DNA of 64,000 nucleotides from Microbacterium pumilum (GTDB lineage Bacteria; Actinomycetota; Actinomycetes; Actinomycetales; Microbacteriaceae), in the NCBI RefSeq assembly GCF_039530225.1, contig NZ_BAAAOH010000001.1, positions 3,658,001 through 3,722,000 of the forward strand, given 5' to 3'. Shown one piece after another: positions 1 to 8,888 of the stretch (position 1 is its first letter; every line of letters starts with the position of its first letter). The notes beneath the pieces are model-generated. The model was not told where the DNA came from. It made no database searches and saw nothing but the letters and a program-made list of their open reading frames with translations. The translations under genes and the position numbers were made by a program.

Positions 1-712
1 GGTTGATGCCGACTTTCAGGCTGATCAGATCGGCGGGCTGGTCGCGCACGGTCCTCGCCGTGAACGGGTCGAGCATGGCGCTGCCCGAGAACGCCAGGTT
101 CGTCAGGTCGGCACCGGTCGCGAGCGCGGCAGCGACCGGCCAGGTGCCGGTGGTCGAGTCGGCGCGGTAGCCGTGGCTGATCGAACTGCCGTGATGCACC
201 CACTTCACCGCGGTCCGGTCCGCAGGCGGCGCAACGGGTGCGTCGGCCCGCAGCGCGAGCAGCTCGACCGCGTCGGTGAACGGCAGCCAGAGCTCGTACT
301 CGGTCTCCACCGCGGGCAGCGACGTGAAGCGCACAGTCGACGGCGGTCCCTCGATGACCCGCCCCGATGGGTCCTCGAACGTGAACAGATAGCGAGAGCC
401 GGCGACGGCGGCCGCCTCGGCGACGACGCGACCCTCCGACGTGAGCTCCCAGATGCTCGCCGGAAGAGCGGATGCCGCATCCGGCGCCATCCGGCGGGCT
501 GCCACATCCAACTCGAGAGTCGTCGCCGCGGTGCGGAACGCCAGCCGGATGCCGGCGCTCTCGGCGGAGGTCTGGACCATGAACGCGTCGGGAATCTGCA
601 GGCGCGCCCACGCCGGGAGGCGGTGCGGCGTCAACCTTCGTGCGGTTCGTTCGATCTCGACGGCGCCGCGGATCGCGACCCCGCCGAGATCGACGTCACG
701 CAACGGAGCCAT
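1..712 (-). CDS. SGNH/GDSL-type hydrolase, C-terminus cut by window edge
   Basis: My own translation of the minus strand from the ATG at 712-710 gives an uninterrupted frame to the window edge (about 237 residues). After an N-terminal beta-rich region there is an esterase signature: HHGSSISHG around residues 172-180 (block I, the serine following a glycine), NLAFSGSAMLDP (block II) and VGIN (block III) at the edge. This order is that of SGNH/GDSL esterases, many of which remove acetyl groups from sugars. The start codon directly abuts the stop of the upstream glycosidase (713-715), so the two are translationally coupled in the transport operon. No signal peptide is visible, so the enzyme should act in the cytoplasm on an imported sugar. 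The substrate is unknown; deacetylation is an inference. Confidence 0.8.
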   Translation of the reverse strand, partial: MAPLRDVDLGGVAIRGAVEIERTARRLTPHRLPAWARLQIPDAFMVQTSAESAGIRLAFRTAATTLELDVAARRMAPDAASALPASIWELTSEGRVVAEAAAVAGSRYLFTFEDPSGRVIEGPPSTVRFTSLPAVETEYELWLPFTDAVELLALRADAPVAPPADRTAVKWVHHGSSISHGYRADSTTGTWPVAAALATGADLTNLAFSGSAMLDPFTARTVRDQPADLISLKVGIN

Positions 713-2839
713 TCAGCGGTCGACCACGCGACCGTCGGCGTGCACGTCGACGAGACGGTCGCCCACCCGGAGGCCGCGGAGAACGGCCGACGGGTCGAGC
801 TCGGCGACGCATCCGTCCACGACGCCGAGGCCATCGAGGCCCGGTACCGCACCGAACAGCGACTCGATCACGAGCGCGACGTACGCCCCCGCCGACGAGC
901 ATGCCCAGTCGTTGATGTACGGCAGCTGCGGCGGCGCCTTGCGCGCTCCGCCATTGAGCAGCGGCTGCGCCTCGGCGACGAAGTGCGCCTGTCCGGGAGG
1001 GCCCTGATTCGCCGTGCGAGCGAGGCCGGGCAGCCAGTCGAGCGCCGCCTTCGGCTCTCCCAGCGCGATGAGGGCGCGAGCCGAGTCCGCGGGCCACGCG
1101 GTGTAGGCGCCGTTCCACTGGTGGTCGGGCCGGACGCTGTACGAAGCATCCGGATCCCACGGCGAGAGCGCGCGGAGCCACTCCGGCGTCTGCAGCTCGC
1201 GCTGGAAGAACGCGACCATCTCGGCCCGGGTGGTCTCGTCGAGGTCGTCCGAGATCGTCGTGCCGACGATATTGAAGTCGTAGCAGTGCCGCACCGGCAG
1301 CTTCGAGCCGTCCGGCTGGCGCGCGGCGAAGAACCCCTCCCCCGGCATGTACAGCTTCCGCACCTCGACGACGAGCGCGTCCGCCTCCGCGCGCAGCTCG
1401 ACCGCGCCGGCGGTGTCGCCGCGCATGTCGAGCACGTCCGCGGTCATCCGCAGGTTCCAGACGTTGGCGGCGTTGAAGCTCGCGACCTCGTGCGTGTACG
1501 AGCTCACGCACTCGAGCAGGTTCTCGATCTCGCCGTAGTCCGCGAGCGGCGACGACCGGCGAAGACCCTGCCAGGCCCGCGCCCAGAAGCGCAGGTGGTC
1601 CAAGACGGTGCGGCCGTCATCGGCCCGCTCATCGAGGAAGCCGGCGTCGCCCGTGAACCGGACGTAGTCGCGCACCAGCCGGGTCATGGCGTAGTCGTTG
1701 ACCGAGTACCACTGCCCGATCGGACCGCCGGTGAGCGAGGAAGTGCCGTACAGCGTGTGCGTGTCGTTCACGACCCAGTGCCTGAGCTGCCGGCGCATCT
1801 CGGCCGGGTCGAGCAGCGCGTGCATCACCGAGCTCAGGCTGTAGTCCCAGATGAAGGTGGTCGTGCCCCAGTAGTTCGGCATGAGCGTGTCGTAGCTGCG
1901 TCCGAGCACGTTGCCCGCGTAGTCGCGGCGCATGTAGATGACGCCGAGGATGCCCCACCAGTAGAGGCGGCGCAGCGGCTCCGATGTCGTCTCGAGCACG
2001 GGCAGGTGACCCGAGAACTCGCTGTTGCCGGGAGTCACGGCCGCCTCGAGCTGGGCGTTCCAGTACTGCTCGGATGCCGCGACCGCCGCTTCGACGTCGC
2101 CGGCGACGGCGTCGAATACCGCGAACGCTGCATCGCGGCTCGTGGCAACGGCGTTCACGTAGCCGAAGCGCGCCTCGGCGCCGGCGGCGACATCCAGCAC
2201 CACCGTCACATCACCACCGCGACCCATTCCGCCGACGCCGACCGAGAAGGCCTCGGATGTCGGCGCCACGCCGCTCAGGCGTGCGCTCGCCGGCACATCG
2301 ACGCCCTGCACGCTCCACGCCGATTTGGCAGCGTCGACGAACACCACGCGGTCACCCTCGACGGATGCCTCGTTCTGCGCGTCCGGCGAATAGGCCGAGT
2401 TCCATGCCTCGGAGCCCGCGACGACGCGCGCCGCGAGCGAGAGCATGACCTCGACCGAGCGGCGCTCGACGCCCGTGTTGCGCACCCGCACATGGATCGC
2501 GACGGCCGTCGAGCCCGGCACGACCACTGTCGTGGTCTCGAGTTCGAGGCCCGGCAGCTCGGCACGTCGCACGACCCGGTCGGGCCGCCATTCGTGCGTC
2601 ACCGGAGCTCCGTACGACTTGAAGATCCGCCCGTCGACGAAGGCGACCGCGGTCGTCGCGAGCGCCTGTGACACCGGCGGGAACTGCAGCGCCGTCACCG
2701 AGGTGAGGTCGTGGTCGACCCGCACCGTGCCGAGGTGGTTCGTCAGGCCCGAGGGCGCGATCATGTCGTCGTAGTGGTGCGTGACGGCGTCGGCCGCCAG
2801 GGCCTCGACCGTCGGGATGTGGGAGGTCTGCAGCAGCAT
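713..2839 (-). CDS. Putative intracellular glycosidase with (alpha/alpha)6-type catalytic region
   Basis: This 708-residue protein has an N-terminal beta-sandwich-like part (about 1-280) and a helical part (about 290-670) rich in aromatic and acidic motifs such as NYWGTTTFIWDYS, GQWYSVNDY, EIENLLE and WNGAYTAWP. This arrangement is typical of six-hairpin glycosidases (GH63/GH78/GH95-like clans). I cannot assign a family with confidence. There is no signal peptide, so it probably cleaves oligosaccharides after import. It starts 9 nt after the stop of the permease gene and its stop touches the start of the SGNH hydrolase, so all belong to one operon with the CUT1 transporter. The neighbouring mannokinase-like and isomerase-like genes suggest a mannose-containing glycan, which is inference. 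Confidence 0.75.
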   Translation of the reverse strand: MLLQTSHIPTVEALAADAVTHHYDDMIAPSGLTNHLGTVRVDHDLTSVTALQFPPVSQALATTAVAFVDGRIFKSYGAPVTHEWRPDRVVRRAELPGLELETTTVVVPGSTAVAIHVRVRNTGVERRSVEVMLSLAARVVAGSEAWNSAYSPDAQNEASVEGDRVVFVDAAKSAWSVQGVDVPASARLSGVAPTSEAFSVGVGGMGRGGDVTVVLDVAAGAEARFGYVNAVATSRDAAFAVFDAVAGDVEAAVAASEQYWNAQLEAAVTPGNSEFSGHLPVLETTSEPLRRLYWWGILGVIYMRRDYAGNVLGRSYDTLMPNYWGTTTFIWDYSLSSVMHALLDPAEMRRQLRHWVVNDTHTLYGTSSLTGGPIGQWYSVNDYAMTRLVRDYVRFTGDAGFLDERADDGRTVLDHLRFWARAWQGLRRSSPLADYGEIENLLECVSSYTHEVASFNAANVWNLRMTADVLDMRGDTAGAVELRAEADALVVEVRKLYMPGEGFFAARQPDGSKLPVRHCYDFNIVGTTISDDLDETTRAEMVAFFQRELQTPEWLRALSPWDPDASYSVRPDHQWNGAYTAWPADSARALIALGEPKAALDWLPGLARTANQGPPGQAHFVAEAQPLLNGGARKAPPQLPYINDWACSSAGAYVALVIESLFGAVPGLDGLGVVDGCVAELDPSAVLRGLRVGDRLVDVHADGRVVDR

Positions 2840-2848
2840 CGGCGGCTC

Positions 2849-3664
2849 CTAGTACTGCCCGAGGGCGAGCCCGCGGGAGAAGAACTTCTGGGTGAACAGG
2901 AACAGGATCACCGTCGGCAGCGAGACGAGCACGGCCGCGGCGAGGACCGTTGAGATCTGTGCGCCGCCGTACGTGCTCTGCATGCCGGCCAGGGTCGTCA
3001 CGATCGGCCGCACGTTGTCGGACTGGGTGAGTGTGAGACCGAGCAGCAGATCGTTCCAGATGAAGGTCGCCTGCAGGATGAAGATCGCGACGAGCGCGCT
3101 CGAGGCGATGGGCAGATAGACCCGGGAGAAGATCCGCCACGTCGTCGCGCCGTCGAGCACCGCCGCCTCGAACACGGAGTGCGCCACGCCTGTGAAGAAG
3201 TTGCGCATGACGAACGCCGAGAACGGGATGGAGATCGCGGTGTACACGATGATCATGCCCACGTGAGTGTCGTAAAGGCCGACGCGGGAGTACGCGTCGA
3301 ACAGCGGTAGCAGCACCATCTGCAGCGGGAACACGGTGCCGCCGAAGATCACGACGAACCACAGGAACCCGCGCTTCAGACGCAGCGCGACGATCGCGAA
3401 GCCTGCGGCGGCTCCGACGAGCACCGCGATGATCGGCGAGACGAACGCATACAGCAGAGTGGCGCCGATGCTGTCGCTCAGGCCCGAGAGCTGCATGGCG
3501 TCTGCGATGTTGGAGACGAGCGCGAAGTCTCCCGAAGGGATCCATGCCTCTTTCGACGTGAATGTCAGCGGGTTCTTACTCGCGTTGACCAGGAGCAGGT
3601 AGACCGGCAGCAGCCAGAAGAGACCCAGGATGACGAGGACGGTCGTGCGGAGGATTCTCGACAT
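2849..3664 (-). CDS. CUT1 carbohydrate ABC transporter permease, MalG-like
   Basis: The 271-residue protein has about six membrane segments (first at about residues 5-26) and the permease EAA motif, here EAAVLDGATTWRIFSRVYLP, which docks with the ATPase. Length and topology are those of MalG-type permeases of the CUT1 family. The ATG at 3664 is chosen because the family sequence begins there (MSRILRTT) and lies 2 nt after the stop of the partner permease; the open frame continues upstream only as an unrelated overlap. It follows the MalF-like permease and binding protein, and no ATPase gene lies in the operon. A MsiK-type ATPase at 48761-49867 is a candidate partner. The substrate is presumably a plant or microbial oligosaccharide. 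Confidence 0.93.
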   Translation of the reverse strand: MSRILRTTVLVILGLFWLLPVYLLLVNASKNPLTFTSKEAWIPSGDFALVSNIADAMQLSGLSDSIGATLLYAFVSPIIAVLVGAAAGFAIVALRLKRGFLWFVVIFGGTVFPLQMVLLPLFDAYSRVGLYDTHVGMIIVYTAISIPFSAFVMRNFFTGVAHSVFEAAVLDGATTWRIFSRVYLPIASSALVAIFILQATFIWNDLLLGLTLTQSDNVRPIVTTLAGMQSTYGGAQISTVLAAAVLVSLPTVILFLFTQKFFSRGLALGQY

Positions 3665-3666
3665 GG

Positions 3667-4614
3667 TCACATCTCGTGCTTCTGGGAGAGCTGCTGGCGG
3701 AGGTACAGGATCGACGCGATCAGCGTGACGACCGAGAGGAAGACGGCGATCGCAGAGCCGAGGCCGTAGTCGCTGTTGACGAACGTCTCGCGGTACATCG
3801 TGAGGGCGAGCGTCTCGGACGCCCGGCCCGGACCGCCCTTCGTCATCGAAAGCACGATGTCGAAGGTCTTCAGGCTGGCGACGATGGACAGGCCCACCAC
3901 GACCGCGGTGAGCGGACGCAGCATCGGCCAGAGGATGCTGCCGAAGAGACGGAAGCCGGTGGCGCCGTCGACGCGGGCGGCCTCGAGCGGCTCCTTCGGG
4001 ATCGACTGCAGGCCGATCGTGAACAGGAGGGCGTTCACGCCGACGCCCTGCCATGAGGACGCCAGAATCATGACGACCGTGTTGAGGGGGGCATCCACCA
4101 GCCATCGCGGCGGATCGGTGACGCCGAACACCGCGAGCGCCTGGTCGAGCGCTCCGTTGGCGGAGAGGATGAACGACCAGATGACGCCGACGCCGATCCC
4201 CGAGATCGCGTACGGGATGAGGAACGGCAGTCGCAGCCAGATGCCACCGGGCAGGTTCCAGGTGAGCAGCGCCAGCGCGAGGCCGACGCCGACCGGGATC
4301 AGCAGAGTGCCGGCCACCCACAGCAGGGTGTTCATCAGCGAGCCGACGAACGCCGGATCGGTGAACATCTCGACGTAGTTGTCGATGCCGACCCAGTCGG
4401 GGTCGCCGAGGCCGTTGTACTCGGTGAAGCTGAGGAACGTGGTCCACAGCAGCGGAAGGTAGAGGAGGACGGCTACCAGGAACACGCCCGGGGCTACGAA
4501 GCCCCGGGCGGAACCTTGATATGGCGTTCTCCGCCGCCGGCGGGCGGGGCGGCCGGGGGTCCCAGTGGGACCTCCGGCCACCCGCTCCGCTGCGGGCGTC
4601 TGAGCGACAGCCAT
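3667..4614 (-). CDS. CUT1 carbohydrate ABC transporter permease, MalF-like
   Basis: This 315-residue inner-membrane permease starts with a Pro/Arg-rich cytoplasmic segment (residues 1-38, containing RPARRRRR), followed by about six membrane helices and the EAA-type loop EAARVDGATGFRLFGSILWP near residues 215-235. The helix number and motif place it with MalF/UgpA-type CUT1 permeases. The ATG at 4614 is used because it gives the normal family length and lies 5 nt downstream of the stop of the binding-protein gene. It would form a heterodimer with the adjacent MalG-like protein. The N-terminal Arg-rich tail is usual in actinobacterial members. Confidence 0.93.
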   Translation of the reverse strand: MAVAQTPAAERVAGGPTGTPGRPARRRRRTPYQGSARGFVAPGVFLVAVLLYLPLLWTTFLSFTEYNGLGDPDWVGIDNYVEMFTDPAFVGSLMNTLLWVAGTLLIPVGVGLALALLTWNLPGGIWLRLPFLIPYAISGIGVGVIWSFILSANGALDQALAVFGVTDPPRWLVDAPLNTVVMILASSWQGVGVNALLFTIGLQSIPKEPLEAARVDGATGFRLFGSILWPMLRPLTAVVVGLSIVASLKTFDIVLSMTKGGPGRASETLALTMYRETFVNSDYGLGSAIAVFLSVVTLIASILYLRQQLSQKHEM

Positions 4615-4619
4615 CCGGA

Positions 4620-5897
4620 TTACTCCTGGTCGGCCCAGTACTTGTCCGCTTCGGCCTGAATGGCCTCGAGGAACGGCATCGGGTCGCCGGGGTTGGCGTT
4701 GAAGGCACCGAACTGCTCGAGCGCGACGGTGAGGATCGGCGTGGGCGTCGCCTCGAAGTAGCGCGTGAACAGGGTGTGGCTGCCATCGGCGACCGTGGTG
4801 CCGAGGTCGGAGAGCATCGGATCGTTGACCGTGGCCTTGGGGTTGAAGGCGACGTCGCCGCGAGCGGCGTTCCATGCGGTCTGCGCGTCGGGCGACATCC
4901 ACCATTCGGAGTACGCCATGCCGAGGTCCTTCTGCTTCGAGTTCTCGGCGACGCAGATCGGGCCGGACTCGACCGCGACCGGGGTCGTGCCGAGGTCGGC
5001 GTTCACGGCCGGGATCACGAACATGTCGTAGTCCTCGCCCGAGACCATGCCGGCGCCATCCAGCGAGCCGTTGAAGAACGAGCCGAAGTTGATCATGGCG
5101 AAGTCGCCCTGCTTGAGCCCCACCGCGGGGTCGACCGTGCTGCCGGCGTCGCTGAACCAGCCCTTCTCCTGCTCGTCGAGCCAGATGTTCATGATGTCGA
5201 CGATCTCGGGGTCGGTGTACTTCACGTCGCCGGTCGACAGACCCTTGTACAGCTCGGGATCCGTGCCCGCGACGAGCTGCTGGAACCACTGGAAGGTGAA
5301 CAGGATGCTGGTCTGGTAATACGGCGTGATGCCGGCGGCCTTGAGCTTGGTCGCAGCAGCGTCGAGCTCCTCCCACGTGGTGGGCTCTTCGATGCCCTGC
5401 TCCTCGAAGATGTTCTTGTTGTAGTACATGACCCAGTACGCGATGTTCATGGGCACGCAGTACTGCTTGCCGTCGAACGTGTACTCATCGCGAAGGTCCT
5501 CGGTCGCCCAGCCCTCGTCGATGGCCTTCGTCCAGAGGTCCGTGGTCTCGGCGACAAGGTTCTCGTCGACGAGCTGCTTCAGCGAGTCACCCGTGTGCCA
5601 GGTGAACAGGCCCGGGCTCTTCTGGGTGCGGAACGACTGCTTGATGAACGCGTCGTACTGCGCGGCATCCGAGTAGCCGGTCGTGTTCAGGGTGATGTCG
5701 ACGGCCTCCGCGCTCGTGGCGTTCAGCTCGTCGAAGTCCGGCTCCCATGCCGCCTTGTCGGTGTAGAAATCGAGCGTGCCGGTCGTTGCACCGGCGTCAC
5801 CGCCTTCGTTGCCGCCGCCGCCCGAGCAGCCGGCCAGCAGCAGCGTGGCAGTCGCGAGCGCGGCGATGCCGGCTCCGACCATGCGTCGTGACTTCAC
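4620..5897 (-). CDS. Sugar-binding lipoprotein of CUT1 ABC transporter
   Basis: The 425-residue protein has a lipoprotein signal peptide (residues 1-24) with lipobox LLLAGC, a Gly-rich linker and a family 1 extracellular solute-binding fold (WxEL-type motifs such as TTWEELDAAATKLKAAG near 150). It captures sugar outside the membrane and delivers it to the two permeases encoded just downstream. The start is GTG at 5897, supported by an AAGGGAG ribosome-binding site 8 nt upstream. Its promoter overlaps an operator at 5919-5934, so it is probably repressed by the LacI-family protein at 8889-9926. The ligand cannot be read from sequence. Confidence 0.94.
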   Translation of the reverse strand: MKSRRMVGAGIAALATATLLLAGCSGGGGNEGGDAGATTGTLDFYTDKAAWEPDFDELNATSAEAVDITLNTTGYSDAAQYDAFIKQSFRTQKSPGLFTWHTGDSLKQLVDENLVAETTDLWTKAIDEGWATEDLRDEYTFDGKQYCVPMNIAYWVMYYNKNIFEEQGIEEPTTWEELDAAATKLKAAGITPYYQTSILFTFQWFQQLVAGTDPELYKGLSTGDVKYTDPEIVDIMNIWLDEQEKGWFSDAGSTVDPAVGLKQGDFAMINFGSFFNGSLDGAGMVSGEDYDMFVIPAVNADLGTTPVAVESGPICVAENSKQKDLGMAYSEWWMSPDAQTAWNAARGDVAFNPKATVNDPMLSDLGTTVADGSHTLFTRYFEATPTPILTVALEQFGAFNANPGDPMPFLEAIQAEADKYWADQE

Positions 5898-5918
5898 TGG
5901 AACTCCCTTGTCCTTGTT

Positions 5919-5954
5919 TTGGTATCGTTACCAACCGCCCCGCAAAGGTATCAA
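5919..5954 (-). promoter_or_regulatory. Promoter of the transport operon with LacI-type operator
   Basis: A near-palindrome TTGGTATCGTTACCAA (5919-5934) with the central CG typical of LacI-family operators lies 22 bp before the binding-protein start. On the minus strand it overlaps the likely -10 (TAACGA, 5925-5930); a TTGATA -35 box sits at 5949-5954 with an 18-bp spacer. Operator over -10 implies repression. The same core recurs at 8834-8849 and 10043-10058. Confidence 0.8.
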
Positions 5955-6052
5955 CTCTCGCGAGTCGATGCAAGGGCGTTGCGATCGGATGCGGCGGGTG
6001 CCGCGTTGCTGTGTTCTTTCGATGTTCAGTTGTGGTCTTGAGGCGGCCCGCG

Positions 6053-7870
6053 TCAGCTGTCGCTGGTGCGCGTTCCGCGGACGTACGCCTTCACGGTCCC
6101 GAAGCTTTCGCTCCGGGAGTTCGGTGAACGGCGGATGACGTAGGGACCGACTGCCGCAGGGACGATGAAGGTCTCTGCGTAGTGGATCGTGTACGGCGGG
6201 AACGCGTCGGTGGGGCTGACGACCTCGACCTCGTCGCCCTCGACCAGATTGAGCACATTGACGGTGCCCTCCGTGTCGTGGGCTGCCTCCTGCTCGAACC
6301 AGTGCCGGCGGACCTCGATGAACTCGAGCTCGTGCAAGCCGGTGCGCTCCTCGACCAGTCCGGGCTCGCGGCGCAACTCTTCGACCTGGCCGACCAGATT
6401 GCGCTCGACCCACTCGGTGTCGCGATCCCACTGGATGTTCTGCGCGCCGTGGTCGATGTGCACCGGGCGCGGGACTCCGTCGAGACCGACACGGCCCCAG
6501 TCCCAGAGCTTGAAAGTGAAGATGTAGGGCGTCGCCGAGATCTCGAGCACCATCGAGTTCGCACCGGAGCAGTGCACGGTGCCCGCGGGGATGGCGAAGT
6601 GATCGTGCTTGCGCGCCGGGAAGACGTTCACGTACTTCTCGGCATCGAAGGGATGATCACCGTCGGTCGCGGCACGTAGATCTGCGAGCATCGCTGCCGG
6701 ATCGACATCCGTCTTGACTCCGAGGTACACGACGGCATCATCGTCCGCGTCGAGCATGTAGTAGCTCTCGTCCTGCGTGTAGGCCATGCCGAACGCGTCG
6801 CGGATGTACTCCGTGAGCGGATGCACCTGCAGCGACAGGTTGCCACCGCCCATCGTGTCGAGGAAGTCGAAGCGGATCGGGAACTCTGCCCCGAAACGCG
6901 CGAACGTGCGCTCGCCGAGGAGCTCGCGCGGCCTGCTGAGGACGAGGTCCATCGCCGGGATCTCGACGACCCGGCCGCCTGCCTCGAGCAGCAGCGAGTT
7001 CTCCTCGGGCACGCAGTCGAAGCACCACGCGTAGTTGTGGACCGTGGGGTCGAGGTCGAGCTGGCTCTTCATCCACTGCCCGCCCCAGACGCCGGGGTCG
7101 AAGAAGGGCACGACGCGGAATGGCGACGCTGTCGCGTTGGAGAGTGCTGCACGGAAATCCGCGCCGCGCACCGCACCTGCGTCGTCGAGAGACGCATTGC
7201 CGTCGACGAGCAGATCGATCCGGTCGAAGAGGGTCCGCTTGTGCCGATCCGCCGTGCGCCACTCCACGAAGAACCCGCGCTTGTACTTGCGCAGGACATC
7301 TTCGTCGCCGTTGCTCGCACGCCAGTTCGGGGTTCCGGCGCGCAGGCGCTGCTGGATCTCCCAGCGCGCGAGATCCACGAGCACGAGGGCGTCCGCTTCG
7401 CGACTCGCCGCGAGATCCGCGCCCCAGCCGACGAGCACGGTCGGCCGAGTGCGCTCCGAAACCCTCAGCTGCAGATCGGCGAGACGGTCGGCGTCGTAGA
7501 ACTCGTCGAGGGTGAAGTGACTCATGACGCCGAACACGCGGTCGTCGGTGAGGTTGCGCCCGATGAGGGCATCGATCACCTCGATGTCGGCAGCGGCGGC
7601 ATCCTCGACGTTGATGACGTCGGCGTCGGGCAGCACCTCGTGGATGCGGGCGGCGATCGCCGCGACGTCTCCGCCGGGGTACACGTCGACGGCGATGAGC
7701 GGGTGGTCGGTCGCGGTACCGGCGATCTGCATCGCAGTGGTCCACGCGGCGTCGCCGACGAGCACCTCGCTGCCGGCGGGCAGCGCAACGGTGGGCAGCT
7801 TCACGTAGCTGCTGCGGTCGTCGAGCATGTAATCCTCGAGCGGAATGCCGGGCGGGTCAACGGTCGTCAT
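6053..7870 (-). CDS. manA: Mannose-6-phosphate isomerase-like protein with extra N-terminal domain
   Basis: The C-terminal 350 residues are a class I mannose-6-phosphate isomerase: metal-site motif LSLQVHP near residue 350 and IPAGTVHCSG near 432, both cupin ligands. Such enzymes interconvert mannose-6-phosphate and fructose-6-phosphate in the cytoplasm. The protein is 605 residues, against about 320-400 for ordinary ManA. The first 250 residues form an extra alpha/beta domain (LVGDAAWTTAMQIAG, VINVEDAAAADIEVIDALI) that looks like a nucleoside-kinase-type fold without a recognisable P-loop. Its ATG overlaps the ROK kinase stop by 4 nt, so kinase and isomerase are co-translated: phosphorylation of mannose followed by isomerisation. 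The role of the N-terminal domain is unknown. Confidence 0.82.
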   Translation of the reverse strand: MTTVDPPGIPLEDYMLDDRSSYVKLPTVALPAGSEVLVGDAAWTTAMQIAGTATDHPLIAVDVYPGGDVAAIAARIHEVLPDADVINVEDAAAADIEVIDALIGRNLTDDRVFGVMSHFTLDEFYDADRLADLQLRVSERTRPTVLVGWGADLAASREADALVLVDLARWEIQQRLRAGTPNWRASNGDEDVLRKYKRGFFVEWRTADRHKRTLFDRIDLLVDGNASLDDAGAVRGADFRAALSNATASPFRVVPFFDPGVWGGQWMKSQLDLDPTVHNYAWCFDCVPEENSLLLEAGGRVVEIPAMDLVLSRPRELLGERTFARFGAEFPIRFDFLDTMGGGNLSLQVHPLTEYIRDAFGMAYTQDESYYMLDADDDAVVYLGVKTDVDPAAMLADLRAATDGDHPFDAEKYVNVFPARKHDHFAIPAGTVHCSGANSMVLEISATPYIFTFKLWDWGRVGLDGVPRPVHIDHGAQNIQWDRDTEWVERNLVGQVEELRREPGLVEERTGLHELEFIEVRRHWFEQEAAHDTEGTVNVLNLVEGDEVEVVSPTDAFPPYTIHYAETFIVPAAVGPYVIRRSPNSRSESFGTVKAYVRGTRTSDS

Positions 7871-8802
7871 GGCCGTCCTTTGCTGTCGAGGTCGTCGGCG
7901 AGTGCTGCGAGTCCGCGAAGGACCGAGGTGGCGGGGTCGTCAGGAGTGACGAGTGGTGGGCGGAACGACGAGGACCACAGGTCGGCGTGCACGCGGGCTT
8001 CGAGTGCGGGAAGGATCACGTCGGCCGAACGCATCACACCCCCCGTGACGATCACGACGTCGGGGTCGAAAGCGTGGCACTGGGTCACGATGACCGCGGA
8101 CCAGGTGCGAAGGTAGCGGTCCAGAATGGCTGCCGACTCGGCTTCATGGCGCGTCTCGACGAGATCGCGGATGCCGATGGTCCCCGGATCGGCGAGTCTC
8201 GAGGCGAGTTCACGCCCGAGGGTGAGGCGACCGGATGCCGCATCCGCCGCCAGTGCCCATGTGCTCGCGAGCGCCTCGGCGCAGCCGATATTGCCGCATG
8301 GGCACCGCGGTCCGTCGAGGTCGAGCGTGATGTGTCCGCCGAGGATCGCACCGTGGCCTCGCCGGCCGCGGATGATCCGGCCGTCCACGATGGCCGCGGT
8401 GCCGATGCCGGTGCCGAGGACGATCAGCAGCGCATCCCGCGATCCGCGTGCGACACCGTCCGTGATCTCGCCGATGAGGGCCGCGCGAGCGTCGTTCTCG
8501 ACGACGGCCGGGCAGCCGAAGCGGGAGGCGGACCAGGCCGACAGGTCGAGGTCGTGCAGCTCGGCATACTTGCCGTGTGCGGCCAGCAGGCTCGAGCCCT
8601 GCGGGTCGACCACCCCGGGCACCGCGATCCCGATCGCGCCGGCACGCTCGCCGTCGAGGAGCGACTCCACGCGCTGCGCGACCTCGTCGAGACCGATCTG
8701 GCCCTCAACGGTGGCGAACTCGTCGTGTGTGACGAGGCGGCCGGACTCGAACACGCCGAGCTTGACGGCAGTGCCGCCGAGGTCGATCGCGACAGTGCGC
8801 AC
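7867..8802 (-). CDS. ROK-family sugar kinase
   Basis: The 311-residue protein has the ROK hallmarks: N-terminal phosphate-binding DLGGTAVKLG (residues 7-16), VENDARAAL near 105, a GTGIGTA loop near 130 and the zinc motif CPCGNIGCAE near 170. ROK kinases phosphorylate glucose, mannose, fructose or N-acetylmannosamine with ATP. No N-terminal helix-turn-helix is present, so it is an enzyme and not a ROK repressor. The GTG start at 8802 has a strong GAGGAGG ribosome-binding site. It is first in an operon with the isomerase-like gene, which makes mannokinase the most economical reading. A LacI-type operator lies 30 bp upstream. Confidence 0.92.
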   Translation of the reverse strand: MRTVAIDLGGTAVKLGVFESGRLVTHDEFATVEGQIGLDEVAQRVESLLDGERAGAIGIAVPGVVDPQGSSLLAAHGKYAELHDLDLSAWSASRFGCPAVVENDARAALIGEITDGVARGSRDALLIVLGTGIGTAAIVDGRIIRGRRGHGAILGGHITLDLDGPRCPCGNIGCAEALASTWALAADAASGRLTLGRELASRLADPGTIGIRDLVETRHEAESAAILDRYLRTWSAVIVTQCHAFDPDVVIVTGGVMRSADVILPALEARVHADLWSSSFRPPLVTPDDPATSVLRGLAALADDLDSKGRP

Positions 8803-8833
8803 CCTCGTCCTCCTCGTCTTTGTGGTCTAGCAG

Positions 8834-8874
8834 TTGGTAACGTTACCTTACCTGCGATGGCGAGGATGACGCAA
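8834..8874 (-). promoter_or_regulatory. Promoter of ROK/isomerase operon with LacI-type operator
   Basis: The perfect palindrome GGTAACGTTACC (8836-8847), inside TTGGTAACGTTACCTT, matches the operator before the binding-protein gene. On the minus strand a -10 TAAGGT (8845-8850) overlaps it and a TTGCGT -35 (8869-8874) is 18 bp away. The layout predicts repression. Confidence 0.8.
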
Positions 8875-8888
8875 ATCGTGTTCGGCGA

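Noticed and set aside
173..2671. Long plus-strand open frame of over 800 codons opposite the glycosidase and SGNH genes
   Set aside because: It is Arg/Glu/His/Val-rich, has no domain, and mirrors the codon positions of two convincing minus-strand genes. In GC-rich DNA such antisense frames are expected.
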